Shown: one piece after another, positions 45,036 through 55,645 of the stretch
Position numbering within the stretch: the first letter of the stretch is position 1
How the letters are laid out: the number at the start of each line of letters is the position of its first letter
Assembly: GCA_030490835.1 (NCBI GenBank)
Contig: CM059973.1
Location: forward strand, 61,260,008-61,324,007
Source of the DNA: Annona cherimola
Taxonomy: Eukaryota > Streptophyta > Magnoliopsida > Magnoliales > Annonaceae
Direction: 5' to 3'
Length of the DNA stretch: 64,000 nucleotides
The notes under the pieces: generated by a model
Told to the model about the DNA's origin: nothing
The model's database searches: none
What the model saw: only the letters and a program-made list of their open reading frames with translations
Translations under genes and position numbers: made by a program

Positions 45036-46565
45036 TAATGTTGCTAGTGAGGTAAAAAGAGGATGATTTCTTTGAATAATCCCTTTGACAACAACTTGTT
45101 AATTTCTTGTTCAATGTTTGTTTTCTGACTATAGGGGTGGTGATATAGCTATTGATTAGGAGGTTCCACTCCCTATGGAAATTTGATTTGACGATCCGAA
45201 TTTTGGGGTGTAAACAAGTCAAGGTCAACCCTATTCTAGTCCTATTTAGAAAATCCCCTGCTTAAACCTTTATAGTATCCTAATTTTTGGGAAATGGGTC
45301 AAGTTTGGGTTGGCCTCAAATTGGTAATTTGGGTTTTAAATACAGGTCAAGCTCAAAACACATGATATATTTTGGCCTGGTTGCAATTTAAAGTTGCATT
45401 CTTGTTGAATGTAATGATTTGAATACTGAAACATTTACCTAATAAGAGAAATTAAGTTGTTATTTGTATAGCCTGATCTAGAAAAAAGTTATCATGTGTA
45501 TGAGTTAATAAAGGCATATCACATTGAAAAAAATTTCCAACTTGAAACATGATTTTTTTCGCACTCTGTAATTGTCCTTTGATGTCAACAATTAGGATTG
45601 TTTGTGTTTACATTACATAAGCATGACATAAGTAGCAAAATTTGAGCTAAAGGGTTAGACGATTTACTTTTACATACATATATGTGGGTCGGGTCTATCC
45701 AGCCTAGGACATAGTTGATCTGCACCAATCCTATTTTGGAAATGGGTTATTTTTTCCCAATCTGCGTCTCAGTTGAGTCAGCCACAGTACCTACCAACCT
45801 AGTTCACAACAGATCAGGTTGGGGCAGGTCAGAGGTCAATCTGATCCAATTTGCATCTGTAGATCTAATACCATTCGGTGCAAAACCCATAGGTTCGAAT
45901 CAATGTCAGTCTCCTCCATATCTATAGAATATAATTGATTTCGCCTTCATATCCTTGCACCTTAATTTTCATATTCTTACAAGTTCATGTACGGTGTTAC
46001 GGGAACTTGAATGAACTATCTACATCCCTCCCAATCTGGTTTCAAATTAGTAGTTTATGACATGAATTGCATGAACTTCTACCCTGACCTCGATGGTCTC
46101 AAATGATCTGCTTTTCTTTTAGTCATGTCAATTTCGAACTGGCTTGAGCTGCATTTTCAACAGTATCTTAGATTTACAATTGAATGTTCAATCCTTCAAA
46201 CATCTTACATGATGAAGTCTCTAGGTTGATGGAAATTCTCTAAATAGATTATAGTTTTGCATGCATTTTGGACAATGGGATGTTCATCTCGAGATTATAT
46301 GTCTTTCAGGGCACTAAATTTCTAATGTCTGAAAATTTGAAGATTGTTCCATGCCCAGGTTGTAGTAGTTGCCTTACATTCCGTATTGTCTCCTGTTATG
46401 TTTACCTTTGTCTAATCAGAAACATAATGATTAAAAAGTAAGAGTCCATTGCATCTATGAATTCAACAAAATCCAAAAAGCCATTGCTTCAGACTTCAGA
46501 GGATCATAACTTGTCCAAATTTTTTCTTTCTTGTGCATAAAATTGACTATAGGTGGCACTTCTAA
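45036..46565. other. Intron DNA with an inverted RT-like scrap and a hAT-like stretch
   Basis: On the minus strand, 45170-45050 contains Gln-Lys-Thr-Asn-Ile-Glu-Gln-Glu-Ile-Asn-Lys-Leu-Leu-Ser-Lys-Gly, which resembles the gypsy RT start in the opposite orientation to the neighbouring element. About 45200-45860 has GGGGTGTAAACAAGTCAAGG and GGTTGGGGCAGGTCAGAGGT words like hAT subterminal DNA, but no clear ends. The rest (45870-46565) is plain AT-rich DNA. Confidence 0.4.
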
Positions 46566-46806
46566 GGGTTCATTTGGGAATGTAATGTGTGAAAGTGGAA
46601 ATGGGAAAATTCTGAAAATTGTGAGAGTTATGTGATATGATAAGGGTGAAGTAGGAATAAATAGGATATTTGTGTGCAAAAATGATTGGAATATAGGGAT
46701 AATAATGAAAAAAAATATAGTTGTTGAGGGTAGTTGAGAGATGAAATGCGTATGGGAGACTTTGCATCCCCTTCCCCTTTCCCTTGTGATGTTCCCAAAT
46801 GTACCA
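46566..46806 (+). mobile_element. GGGTGTGTTTGG-family MITE, diverged subtype
   Basis: Begins GGGTTCATTTGGGAATG and ends GTTCCCAAATGTACCA, with TAA on both sides (46563-46565 and 46807-46809). It keeps the family's GTTATGTGATATGATAAGGG core but has a distinct interior, so it is a related subfamily. It lies in intron 1. Confidence 0.7.
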
Positions 46807-46881
46807 TAAACTTAGTTTACAAGCTTATAAAATTTTTCTTCTTTGGATTTGAAATTGGCTGCCTGTATTTCTGCATAAAAG

Positions 46882-47559
46882 TAGGGGTGCAACTTGGGTC
46901 GGGTTGAGCCCGAACCCGATTTCCAATGGTGTTTGAACTTGCTTATTCCCAATCCGAGCCTGAAGAACCCGAATCCGGAACTCAAGGAACCCGATTTGTA
47001 AATATGATAGGGTTAGGGTTCAAGTGAACCCGAGCTCGATTTCCCATTTTGTATTATTATAAAATATATTATATAGGTAATATTTAAATGATATTTCTTT
47101 ATATTTTGCATATTTAAGTTATTCATATTTATATTTAAATACATGTTTGACATATTGTAATTATATTATAAATAAAATCTATTATTTTTATTTTTATTTA
47201 TCTTTTATTTTTATCATTTACTTTTACATCCACTAATTTTATTCCTTTATCTTATTTTTCATGTTAAATTTTTTCTAGAAATATTCTTTATATTTCTATT
47301 TTTCAAAAAATCTATAGTTTCACTATATATTATTATGTTTACTTACATGATTTGTTATTATTATATATTTATATCAAATTCTAAATTTATTACTCTTAAA
47401 TAAAATATAAATTCATCAACATAAATTTCAATGCGAAACCGATTTTCAAAAATAGGGTTAGGGTTTAGGTTTTACAAATAAGGTAAGGGTTATTGTTTTA
47501 TAAATAGAGTTAGGGTTAAGGTGAACCCGAGTTTCATGAGCTCGAGTTGTCACCCTTCA
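46882..47559. mobile_element. hAT MITE with TAGGGGTG ends, just before exon 2
   Basis: A 678-bp element begins TAGGGGTGCAACTTGGGTCG and ends GAGCTCGAGTTGTCACCCTT. Flanking 8-bp duplications CATAAAAG (46874-46881) and CATGAAAG (47560-47567) differ at one base. Subterminal GAACCCGA/TCGGGTT and AGGGTTAGGGTT words match the hAT families here. The middle is AT-rich and non-coding. Its right end is 182 bp upstream of exon 2. Confidence 0.87.
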
Positions 47560-47741
47560 TGAAAGCCTTTTCCTTCTCAAACTGTTTGGTTTCAATATCT
47601 GAAAACGATCATGCATCCTGGCTTCTTTGATAATATAACTGCATCATTCATCATAGATTTGTAAGCAGGAAGCAATTTGCAGATATGTAACCTTTTTTTT
47701 TTTTTTTTTGTATATCTGTCAATTTGCTTTGGTATCCTCAG

Positions 47742-47912
47742 CTTATGAAATATGGCCTGGTTCTATTCTTCAATGTGACAATGTGGGGATGCTACATCAA
47801 CAGCCTGAAAGCTCTTCCAGCTCTGCAAGCTACAGTGACTAATTTTGCGACCAATTTTCTTTCATCAGGTCTAGCAGGATCCTTCCTGTTTGAGGAGCCA
47901 CTGTCCTCTAAG
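47742..47912 (+). CDS. TMEM42-like (EamA-type) membrane protein, exon 2
   Basis: A 57-codon exon between acceptor TATCCTCAG (ending 47741, after a poly(T) tract) and donor AAG/GTGACT at 47912/47913, phase 0 at both ends. It encodes two membrane helices. The first starts Met-Lys-Tyr-Gly-Leu-Val-Leu-Phe-Phe-Asn-Val and contains Met-Trp-Gly-Cys-Tyr. The second follows Leu-Gln-Ala-Thr-Val-Thr-Asn-Phe and runs through Asn-Phe-Leu-Ser-Ser-Gly-Leu-Ala-Gly. Thr-rich N-F ... S-S-G-L-x-G followed by a Phe-Glu-Glu turn is the pattern I associate with TMEM42 and the C-terminal half of EamA domains. No stop or frameshift, unlike all surrounding coding remnants, so it looks selected. The transported substrate, if any, is unknown. 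Confidence 0.85.
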
Positions 47913-48133
47913 GTGACTTTCATAGAACTATCTGGAAACAAAATTTAACATCGAAGGAGAAATTAAATGAATTCATTTGGATTAATTAGCCCCCAATGTT
48001 CGAAGGTGATGGCTAGGAACTCTTGTATAATTGTGACATGAGGAAGAATGGAACTATTTTTTTTTTTTTTTTTTTATATTTCAGAGGACTCCTGTACGAT
48101 ACAGATCTTGGTATAATTGTGACATTGGGAAGA

Positions 48134-49560
48134 ACATCATCATCATCGTTATAAGCCGTTTCCCATTTATATGGGGTTAACTAAATGGATCTTGTTATAA
48201 CATTTCAGCAATTTCTAATATTTTCATATATTATTTAGGTATTTCTAGTTTTAGTCTCGCTCTCATTCTCGTACTGTTTTTTATTTGATTAAACTCAGCT
48301 CTCTAAGTCGGTGTCATTTCAGGCCTATTTTTAACATGACAACCCACTTCATCTGTTTTTCCTTGCTTTATCACCTATTGGCTTCACCTTTGGGTTGTCT
48401 TAGATTACTTTATTTCTAATTTTATTTGTTCTTTGTTTTGTCACTCATTCACCTTAACATTCTCCTTTCTGCTATACTCATTCTATGTATACGTTGTTAT
48501 ATAACTGCACAGCATTCTGCCCCATATAACATAGCTGGTCTAATTGCTATCTTATTAAATTTTGGTTTTAATGTAATTGAAACTCAATGGTCACGCGATT
48601 CTTGAAGCACTTTGCTACTTCTTCCATCTTACTTGGATTTTATGTGTAATGTCTTTCTTGATTTTCCCATTTTCTTGTACTGTCTATCCTAAATACCAAA
48701 AATGATCAATTTCTTGTACTATGTGTGGAATCTTAATTGGTTCTTCGTCAAAGTACTCGTTATTATTAAAATTGCATTTCATATATTCAAATTTTTTTTA
48801 ACTAACTATAAAACCATTAGATTCTTGAGCATCTTTCCACTTTTTAATTTCAAGTTTGCACCTCTTATTTCATCTATTATGACCATACCATCTACAAATA
48901 AAATGCACTAAGATACTTCTTATAAATGTATACTTCCTATAAATGTTCAGTTAGTTCATCTGCAACTATAGTGAAAAGGTGAGAATTTAAGGCTTGTAAT
49001 TGGAAAATCACTTGTATACCTACTCATGGTCCTCACATTTGTCATAGTTGCCTCATACATATTACTAATAACATCAATATATTTATTAATAGTTCTTTCT
49101 TTTCCAGCCCTGTTCATATTAATTTCTTGGAACCCTATCAAAATGCTTTTTCTAAATCAACAAAATCATATATAGGTTCTTTTTCTTCTTTGTACTTCTC
49201 AAATAATAGAAAACGACTCTAGTGGTTGATGTTCTTGGCATAAAACCAAACTGAAGTTTGGAGACATTTGTTTCTCGTCTTAGTCCCTTTTTTTTCTATA
49301 GTTTTATTATATGACTTAGTAGTTTTATTTAATGATAATTTGCACAATTTTAAAAATCTTCATTATTTTTATAGATTGGTACAATAGTACTTTTTCTCCA
49401 TTAATTCAACATTAACTTTATTCTTATAATCTTATTAAAATAGTTTGTTGACCAATTTATAACTAGATCTCTCATGCACCTCCATGCCTCAATTGGTATA
49501 TTAACTACACCTAATATTTCTCATGTTCTTATTTTTTTAGGGCTTTACTTCAGAGATTCA
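48134..49560 (-). mobile_element. RTE-type LINE fragment, antisense, in intron 2
   Basis: The 3' end is marked by a (GAT)n tail on the minus strand (48148-48134) preceded by a GGATC ... AACCCCATATAAATGGG word, the usual end of plant RTE elements. Minus-strand frames give RT pieces: Tyr-Lys-Asn near 49375, Leu-Gln-Phe-Gly-Phe-Met-Pro near 49250, a decayed Val-Asp-Leu-Glu-Lys-Ala region near 49160, Asn-Met-Tyr-Glu-Ala-Thr with Asp-Phe-Pro-Ile near 49050-49000, and Ala-Ile-Arg-Pro-Ala-Met-Leu-Tyr-Gly near 48535. The segment that should carry the catalytic Asp-Asp is deleted or unreadable. 5' truncated. Confidence 0.82.
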
Positions 49561-49976
49561 AATTTTTTATATTTTTATTATTTCAGAGAACTCCAATTTA
49601 TATTCCATATTTACAGATTTAGCTTCTCATTAAAAAAATAATGAAATGGGTTACCCAGTGAATACATAATGTTGTAATGAAAATAGAAAGCTCAGCATTC
49701 ATGATCCATCTGATTTGGTTAGGATCAGGAGAGTGAATTGGTGCACAGATTGTTGGTAGTTGTCTATCAGTAGTATCGTGAGAGGCACATAAATCATTCT
49801 GAATTCTTCTATCTGGACTCTAAGCACGGTTCTTTTTAGTTTTGATGCATTAGCAAATTAATTCTTTTTCATTAGCTAGAACCCAAATTGGTTGTTGGTG
49901 GGCATTCTTTGGTCAACTCAACCTAGAAATATAAAATCCATACTATTGAGCAAACAACTGAAATCAGGCATGAACC

Positions 49977-50274
49977 AGGGGATTGTTTGAGCAATCCATT
50001 TTTTGGGGATTGGCAATTGGTAGATGGGGGAAATGGAAATGGAAATGGCATGAGAAAGCAACGGGCATTAAATGCATTCCATTACCTAGTTACTCTATTT
50101 TTTTTCCATTTTTGCCCTTATATGCCAATCATTTTCTCAAATCTGTCCATAAAAGATTTCCCCCATTTATTCACGCTTTAGCCCTTTCATGTCATATCCC
50201 TCTCACTTTTCAGAATCCATTCCATTTCATTCCCACAATTTACCAAATGCCAAACCCTTATCCAAACTGATCCT
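49977..50274. mobile_element. MITE related to the GGGTGTGTTTGG family, in intron 2
   Basis: The ends GGGGATTGTTTGAGCAATCC and ACCCTTATCCAAACTGATCC are imperfect inverted repeats. The interior (GGGGGAAATGGAAATGGAAAT ... CATTCCATTTCATTCCC) is also arm-like. It differs from the main family, and the duplication is unclear. Confidence 0.5.
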
Positions 50275-50563
50275 TTGCAATGAATGTTTGCCATGTTTAC
50301 AGTTTCTAGCATTGTATAAGTGCCATATATTACAGAGTTATGAATTAGTTCTCTTTTTTTCTTTTGATTTTTTCCTTATGCTTTACTCATAAATATATGA
50401 CTAAATATAATTACGACAGTCAATCCCTCTACAAAAAGAAAGAGTCAAATAGAACTTGAGTGAGTCTTTAGACTTGCAGCCAATTCATCAGAAAAAAATG
50501 TCGCTCTTTTGGAATTATTTAATTTGTAGCTTAGGCGTTAATCAGAAATCCCTTTTCCTGCAG

Positions 50564-50647
50564 TGGTTCGTGGGGGCAATCCTAATAGTTCTGGGTGTTT
50601 TCGTACTGAGCAAATCAAGCATTGAGAGGAAGGCAAGATCAGAATAA
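50564..50647 (+). CDS. TMEM42-like (EamA-type) membrane protein, exon 3 (stop)
   Basis: The last coding exon: acceptor TTTTCCTGCAG ends at 50563, then 27 codons and TAA at 50645-50647. It begins Trp-Phe-Val-Gly-Ala-Ile-Leu-Ile-Val-Leu-Gly-Val and finishes in a Lys/Arg/Ser tail (Ser-Lys-Ser-Ser-Ile-Glu-Arg-Lys). This is the last helix of an EamA half-domain plus a cytosolic basic tail. It follows exon 2 in phase 0 across a 2.65-kb intron; the join puts Trp-Phe-Val-Gly after Leu-Ser-Ser-Lys, as expected for the family. The total of about 115 residues is somewhat shorter than animal TMEM42 as I recall it. The 3' UTR probably continues to about 50.85 kb, but no AATAAA was fixed. Confidence 0.82.
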   Translation, partial: WFVGAILIVLGVFVLSKSSIERKARSE

Positions 50648-51000
50648 AGGCAGTCTCAGGTATTGTTGATTGAATCATCCCAGAGGACAAGACAGAAACC
50701 TTAATGATGGCAGGTAGTGGTTCGCAGACACAGCTGATTGGCTTATTTTATTGGGATAGTATGAGATTTGGAAACTCTTGCTTGAACTTTAAATTCAGTC
50801 ACTGGCTTGGAAACATAAAGGGAAGAAAAAAGACAGAGCAAAAGAAAAAGAAAAATTAATTTGCCAGATGACATACATTAGCTAACATTTTCACCAGAAG
50901 TGCATGCATTGGGAATGCTGCTGCTGCAGGGGGTCAGTTTTCTACTAGGGAGATTTCTCACCCTAGTCCTAATGCCTTTCAATAGATTTATAGCTTGAGA

Positions 51001-51260
51001 TCCGCTTCTATAAAATCCTACTTTGACATAATCCCATCCATTTTTCTCACCCTGAAGATTTTTGAGAAGTTCACTTCATCCATTTTATTTAGCACCATTT
51101 TTATTGTCATGAAAACTGCATCATTTATTTAGCATTGTTATGCATAGGCTCTATCTACTAACATATAAAATTAATGTAATAAAGTGATTTGATGCAAAAT
51201 GCCAAATTTGAAGTCATATTTTCTACATCTAAACCTCCATTTTATACAGTGAGCCCCACA
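51001..51260. repeat. Family C fragment
   Basis: Starts CCGCTTCTATAAAATCC and contains TTCACTTCATCCATTTTATTTAG and TAAAATTAATGTAATAAAGTGATTT. These match the left arm of 52345-53388 and the interior of 25293-27630. No second end was found. Confidence 0.55.
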
Positions 51261-51642
51261 AATTTATAATGTTGCTCAAGTATCTTCATGTGACAAAACT
51301 TATCTTCTTCTTCTTCTTTTTTTCTTGAAGTGACAAAGCTATCTTTACGTGAACCATCCATGTTCTTTATATAGATTGTGAGCAAGTATGTTGAAGCATT
51401 TTGTATCTTTCATTTTAAAAACTATTTTCTTGGAAATTTTCAAGTCCACCTACTTCCAAAGCCAACTTCCAGTGCAGATTTCAGACAAGTCCAGTGGTCC
51501 ACCGTCCACTGCCTGCCATTGCAGACCCAACATCTCGCCAGACCACCACTGGTCTTGCTGTTCAACGTGGGTAACCAGAATTTTTAAGACTACTTGGAAT
51601 ACTTTATTTTGATATTTTGCAAATTTCAAAACTTTTCATTGT

Positions 51643-51923
51643 GGGTGTATTTGGGAATGGATAAAACTTTTGATGAAAAGTTGTAGAGTGTAGAAATTAT
51701 CAAATGATGTGATATGATAGGGATAATGATGAGCAATAAATAGGATAAAGTTGAAATAGATAGGTTAGTTGTGTTGATAGTTGTGTAGAAATGATTGAAA
51801 AGTAGGGTAGTTGTATAGAAAAATATGAATAAATTATTAAAAAATAGGGTAGTTGTGGAGAGTGAAAAGTTTTAGATTAAAAAGTTTTAATTTGACAACT
51901 TTCACTTATTAACAAACACACCC
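51643..51923 (+). mobile_element. PIF/Harbinger-like MITE, well preserved
   Basis: A 281-bp element begins GGGTGTATTTGGGAATGG and ends TTAACAAACACACCC, with TGT on both sides (51640-51642 and 51924-51926). It is nearly identical to 5788-6068, so both probably descend from a recent burst. Confidence 0.9.
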
Positions 51924-52344
51924 TGTAAATACAAGGGAAAATTCCACAGATACCTACAAATTCTATCCATAATTTTATTTATACCCATGAACTTTCAAAT
52001 ATTCTAAATATATCAATGTATTTTGTTTACAATTTCACTTATACCCTTGTCACTAGAAATCCGTTACATGGGTTGTTGACCCTCTTATGAAATGATGAAT
52101 ATGCCAAGCCCTAATATAATTCAAGGTTGGTTTGCTCAAAGTTAAATATTCATATTCAAATAATATATGATATACATATTCAAATAATATATGATTTTAT
52201 AGTTGTATAATTATTAAAAACTCATTAAAATATGAATTTTTAGTTGTAAAATCATAATTAAAAATGAGCATATTTATAATTTCGTAGGGGAGCTACTCAT
52301 TTAACAGATCTCTAACAACATGATATGAGTAGAATTTTGGACAA

Positions 52345-53388
52345 TAGTCCCGCTTCTATGAAATCTCTTTTCCATATAACTCTATTTTTAAAAAGTTAAT
52401 TTTAAATATACTCACTTCATTTGCCCTTAATTACAAATATACTTACTAAGTTTGAAGACTTTCAAATACACCAATAAGTATTTTATTAATTTCAAATATA
52501 TCCAATATAATAGTTAGGAACGTTTAATAATTTTAAAATATCAAAGTACCCTTGATTGATCTAGCATCCATTGTCATTGGTATCATATCTAGATCATTAA
52601 AACTCATTATGCCTAACTTCTTTCTAGTTGGATGAGTTTCTATTACGTCATTCGACTTTTGTCATAGATAAATAACTATACTTATTAAATAATATAGCGT
52701 ATTTTGGACATTTCCTGCAATGAATAATAGTAATTTTTAATTGTTCTTGATGGAATGGGTATAAATGAACTTTCATCTATACTTAATGGGTATATGTGAA
52801 AGTTTTCAAACTTAATCGGTATATTTGTAATTAAGGTCAAATATAGTAAATATAATATTTAAAGTCAAATGTAGTGGGTATATTTGAAATTAACCCTTTT
52901 CAAAATCTGGATGATTGGTGGAGAATCTATTTCATCCATTTTATTTAGGATATAGTATCTTGGAAATTTTTTTATTTTTTAAATTTCATTGTACATGAGT
53001 ACCATCTATAAAGGTGTAAAATAAATGTAATAAAATAGTTCAATGCTAAAATATCAATTTTTAAGTAGTTTTTTCAACATCTAAATCATCTAAAATATCA
53101 CTACTATGTGGATAAATGATTCTATAAAGTATTATTACATTCCAATATATGTGTGAATGGATCTAAGCATTTTTTATGATTTACACATGAATATATATAC
53201 ATATATATATTTGAGCAAATGCGGCTCATGCATATACTTGATTTGGATGAAATTTGGTCTTCTAAATAAATAAGTTATATTAAATACAATGAATGAATTG
53301 GATTTTAAATCAATCATCAATATTTTAAAAATTAAGGGGGCTATATGGGATCGTTTTTATGTAATTCAGTTACATAGAAGTAGAGCCC
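52345..53388. mobile_element. Middle element of the nest (family C)
   Basis: The left end TAGTCCCGCTTCTATGAAAT, followed by CTTTTCCATATAACTC, is complementary in pattern to the right end GTAATTCAGTTACATAGAAG followed by TAGAGCCC. The right half (52990-53270) is collinear with 25440-25690 and 57848-58100, for example CATCTAAATCATCTAAAATAT. A palindromic element interrupts its left part. Confidence 0.6.
52394..52893. mobile_element. Innermost palindromic element of the nest
   Basis: The left arm AGTTAATTTTAAATATACTC plus ACTTCATTTG and the right arm, whose complement is GGTTAATTTCAAATATACCC plus ACTACATTTG, pair over at least 30 bp. Further complementary words (CTTACTAAGTTTGAAGACTT and AAGTTTTCAAACTTAATCGG) extend this to about 90 bp. 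Confidence 0.65.
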
Positions 53389-53493
53389 TTTAGACAAAAT
53401 ATATGAGTATATTTTGAATTTTTGAAAGTCTATAGGTATAAGTACGGTAAGGTCTAAAATTCACAGGTATACGCGGAATTTATATTGGAAAAA

Positions 53494-55140
53494 TATTTAC
53501 GTAATTCTCTTGAAATTTATTTTTAAGCCTAACATTTAGAGCTGCCCAATTCTCTGTGGCTACTCGTAGATCACTGGTTTACCATCGTCCCAAACATGTT
53601 TTTTTAATTTTCTTAGACATGCAGGTCCCAAATAGATCTCCTGTTATATCAAAAATTTGCTTCCTAGAAATCAAAATAAAATAGCAAACAATTTTTTTAA
53701 AAGTAAATACCAAACAAATTTAAAACATCGTTAAATTTCATAGAGTTGAAGATCTATGTGGGTCACATGTTTTAAAAAAATTTTGAACAAATGTATGGAA
53801 GGCGCACCCATATTTAAAATATTCTAGGTTATTTACACGTAAGAGAACTATCAAAGGCTCTAGTGGCCAATCGCACGCTATTAAAGATGTTGGGGTTTGA
53901 GGATCTGTGGTGGACACATGTTGCTGTTGGAGCATGGACCAATTTTTGGGTGCCGGGAATTTTTCTATATCACCGAAAAAAATCTTCTTGCTGCTGACAT
54001 TGTGCAATTTTAATTACTAGGATTTGTGTGTCCTCTCTGTTGAGCATGCGCCATGGGTTCTTTTTTTTTCCTTGTGACTTCCTCATTCGGATTTCAGTTG
54101 AGGTCTACCCCCTAATCCAACCTTATTACCAAAATCTTCAGACCTACACGCATACAATTGTGTGTAGGATGTCTAATTCCACAGCTTTATATGACTCGGA
54201 AGAATGATTTTAATGCAGGAATGAAATAAAGTGATTTTTTTTAAGGATTTTAGTTTAACTACAAGTATAATCAAGTTCAGTGAGTTAATTATTTTTGTGT
54301 TTAAATAGATTCATGAAATATGTTTTCGCTTTAGGTAGAAGATGAGAACTTTCTCTATACAATCTCTTTTTTTATTTTTCTTTTATTTTTTGTCTCATGG
54401 TAATCTATACAATCTGTTGAGTGTGTTACAAAGAAAGCCATGCTTCTACGGAATTCTGGTTTGGATGGGTTTGAAGGTTGGATTGCTGCTAACCCGAACC
54501 AAACCGAAATTGAAGTATGGTTCAGGAGGAACCCAAATTTAAGGGTCGTGCCAGTTCAGGTCGACCTAACCCAGGTTGCACTCCTACTTTTGCCTGCAGT
54601 CACTAGTTCCTGCAGACGCCCATGCTTCAAACTTCAAAGTATATTTTTCAGAAATGGGCTATAAGTCAAGCTGTCAAGAAGTAACAAGAACAACACATGT
54701 AGACATTATCACAAACAGAAAAAGAGATTTCATCACTTTTTTTTTTTTTCTTTGATAGGGGATTTCATCACACGTTAAATGGATAAAGATTTGCAAATAA
54801 ACGAGGGTATTTGGCATCTTCCATTGGTTGGCCCATCTAAGAAGACAGCTATAGAAGGAGAAGTATTCTTCTCCTCAAGGCATCGGCAATACTCAATAAG
54901 AAAAACTTTTAAGAAGGGAACTGTAGCGCCTCAAAACCGAGTGCTACAATGGGCTTGACCACATGTAAATGCAGAAACTTGTTATAACAAGGAGTCGTCA
55001 TTGATATATGAGAGATCATACCCAGATTCAATTCTCCATTACGCTGGTCTTGTTGAAGGGCACCAAGGGCCACTTTGGCCCCACTCATTTAGCTTAAAAA
55101 AAAAAAAAAACCCGAGATCCCACTTTTTAAAAGTTTGACC
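53494..55140. other. Intergenic DNA with a hAT-like end
   Basis: Mostly unrecognised. About 54430-54586 ends CCCAGGTTGCACTCCTA (complement TAGGAGTGCAACCTGGG) and is rich in AACCCGAACC and AGGTCGACCT words, matching a hAT right end of the TAGGGGTGCAACTTGGG family. No matching left end was found. Open frames at 53738-54007 (minus) and 54342-54664 (plus) have no domain. Confidence 0.45.
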
Positions 55141-55645
55141 GATTTTATCTATTTAGCTCAAATGACTAGGGTTAAAAAGTTCCCAAAAAATGTGGAAACA
55201 TTGAGTTGTAAATATGCTTACAAGGGTTTGACATATTACACTCGTATTCTTAAGTCCGTTGAAATCGCAAATATGCTATAAAATTTGCATGAAATTGTAA
55301 ATGTGTCCCTTCTCGTTAGAATTTTCTATAAAATTATGATCATGCCCCTTAAGTAGTAAGCATATTTGCAAAAAATGTAAAATAATGAAATATGTAAAAT
55401 AAAGAAATATGTAAAATATATAAAATAAAGAAATATCAAAAGTCTACAATATATTTTAAAAATTGTAGTTTTTTCACTTGGGTTAAAGGGTATTTTTGTC
55501 ATTTTATAGAAAAGTCTGACGGCATTCATATGGAAGGGGCATGCTTGCAATGTCATGCAAATTTTGTGGGCATATTTGCAATTTTTGTAAGCTTAGAAAT
55601 ACGGATGCAATATTGGTTAAACTTTTTAAGTTAAACTTTTTAGGC
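55141..55645. repeat. Palindromic element with ATTTGCATGA arms
   Basis: The left arm (GCAAATATGCTATAAAATTTGCATGAAATTGT, followed by GTCCCTTCTCGTTAGA) and the right arm (complement GCAAATATGCCCACAAAATTTGCATGACATTGCAAGC) are inverted copies. The middle, 55370-55450, is an AAATATGTAAAATAAAG microrepeat. Non-coding foldback element. Confidence 0.6.

Larger units (their letters stand above)
51934..53493. mobile_element. Outer element of a three-level nest
   Basis: The left end (GGAAAATTCCACAGATACC, then TTTATACCCATGAACTTTCAA) and the right end (complement TTTTCCAATATAAATTCCGC, then ACTTATACCTATAGACTTTCA) are inverted repeats of about 80 bp. Family C element 52345-53388 lies wholly inside, and that in turn holds 52394-52893. 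No transposase; MITE-like. Confidence 0.6.
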
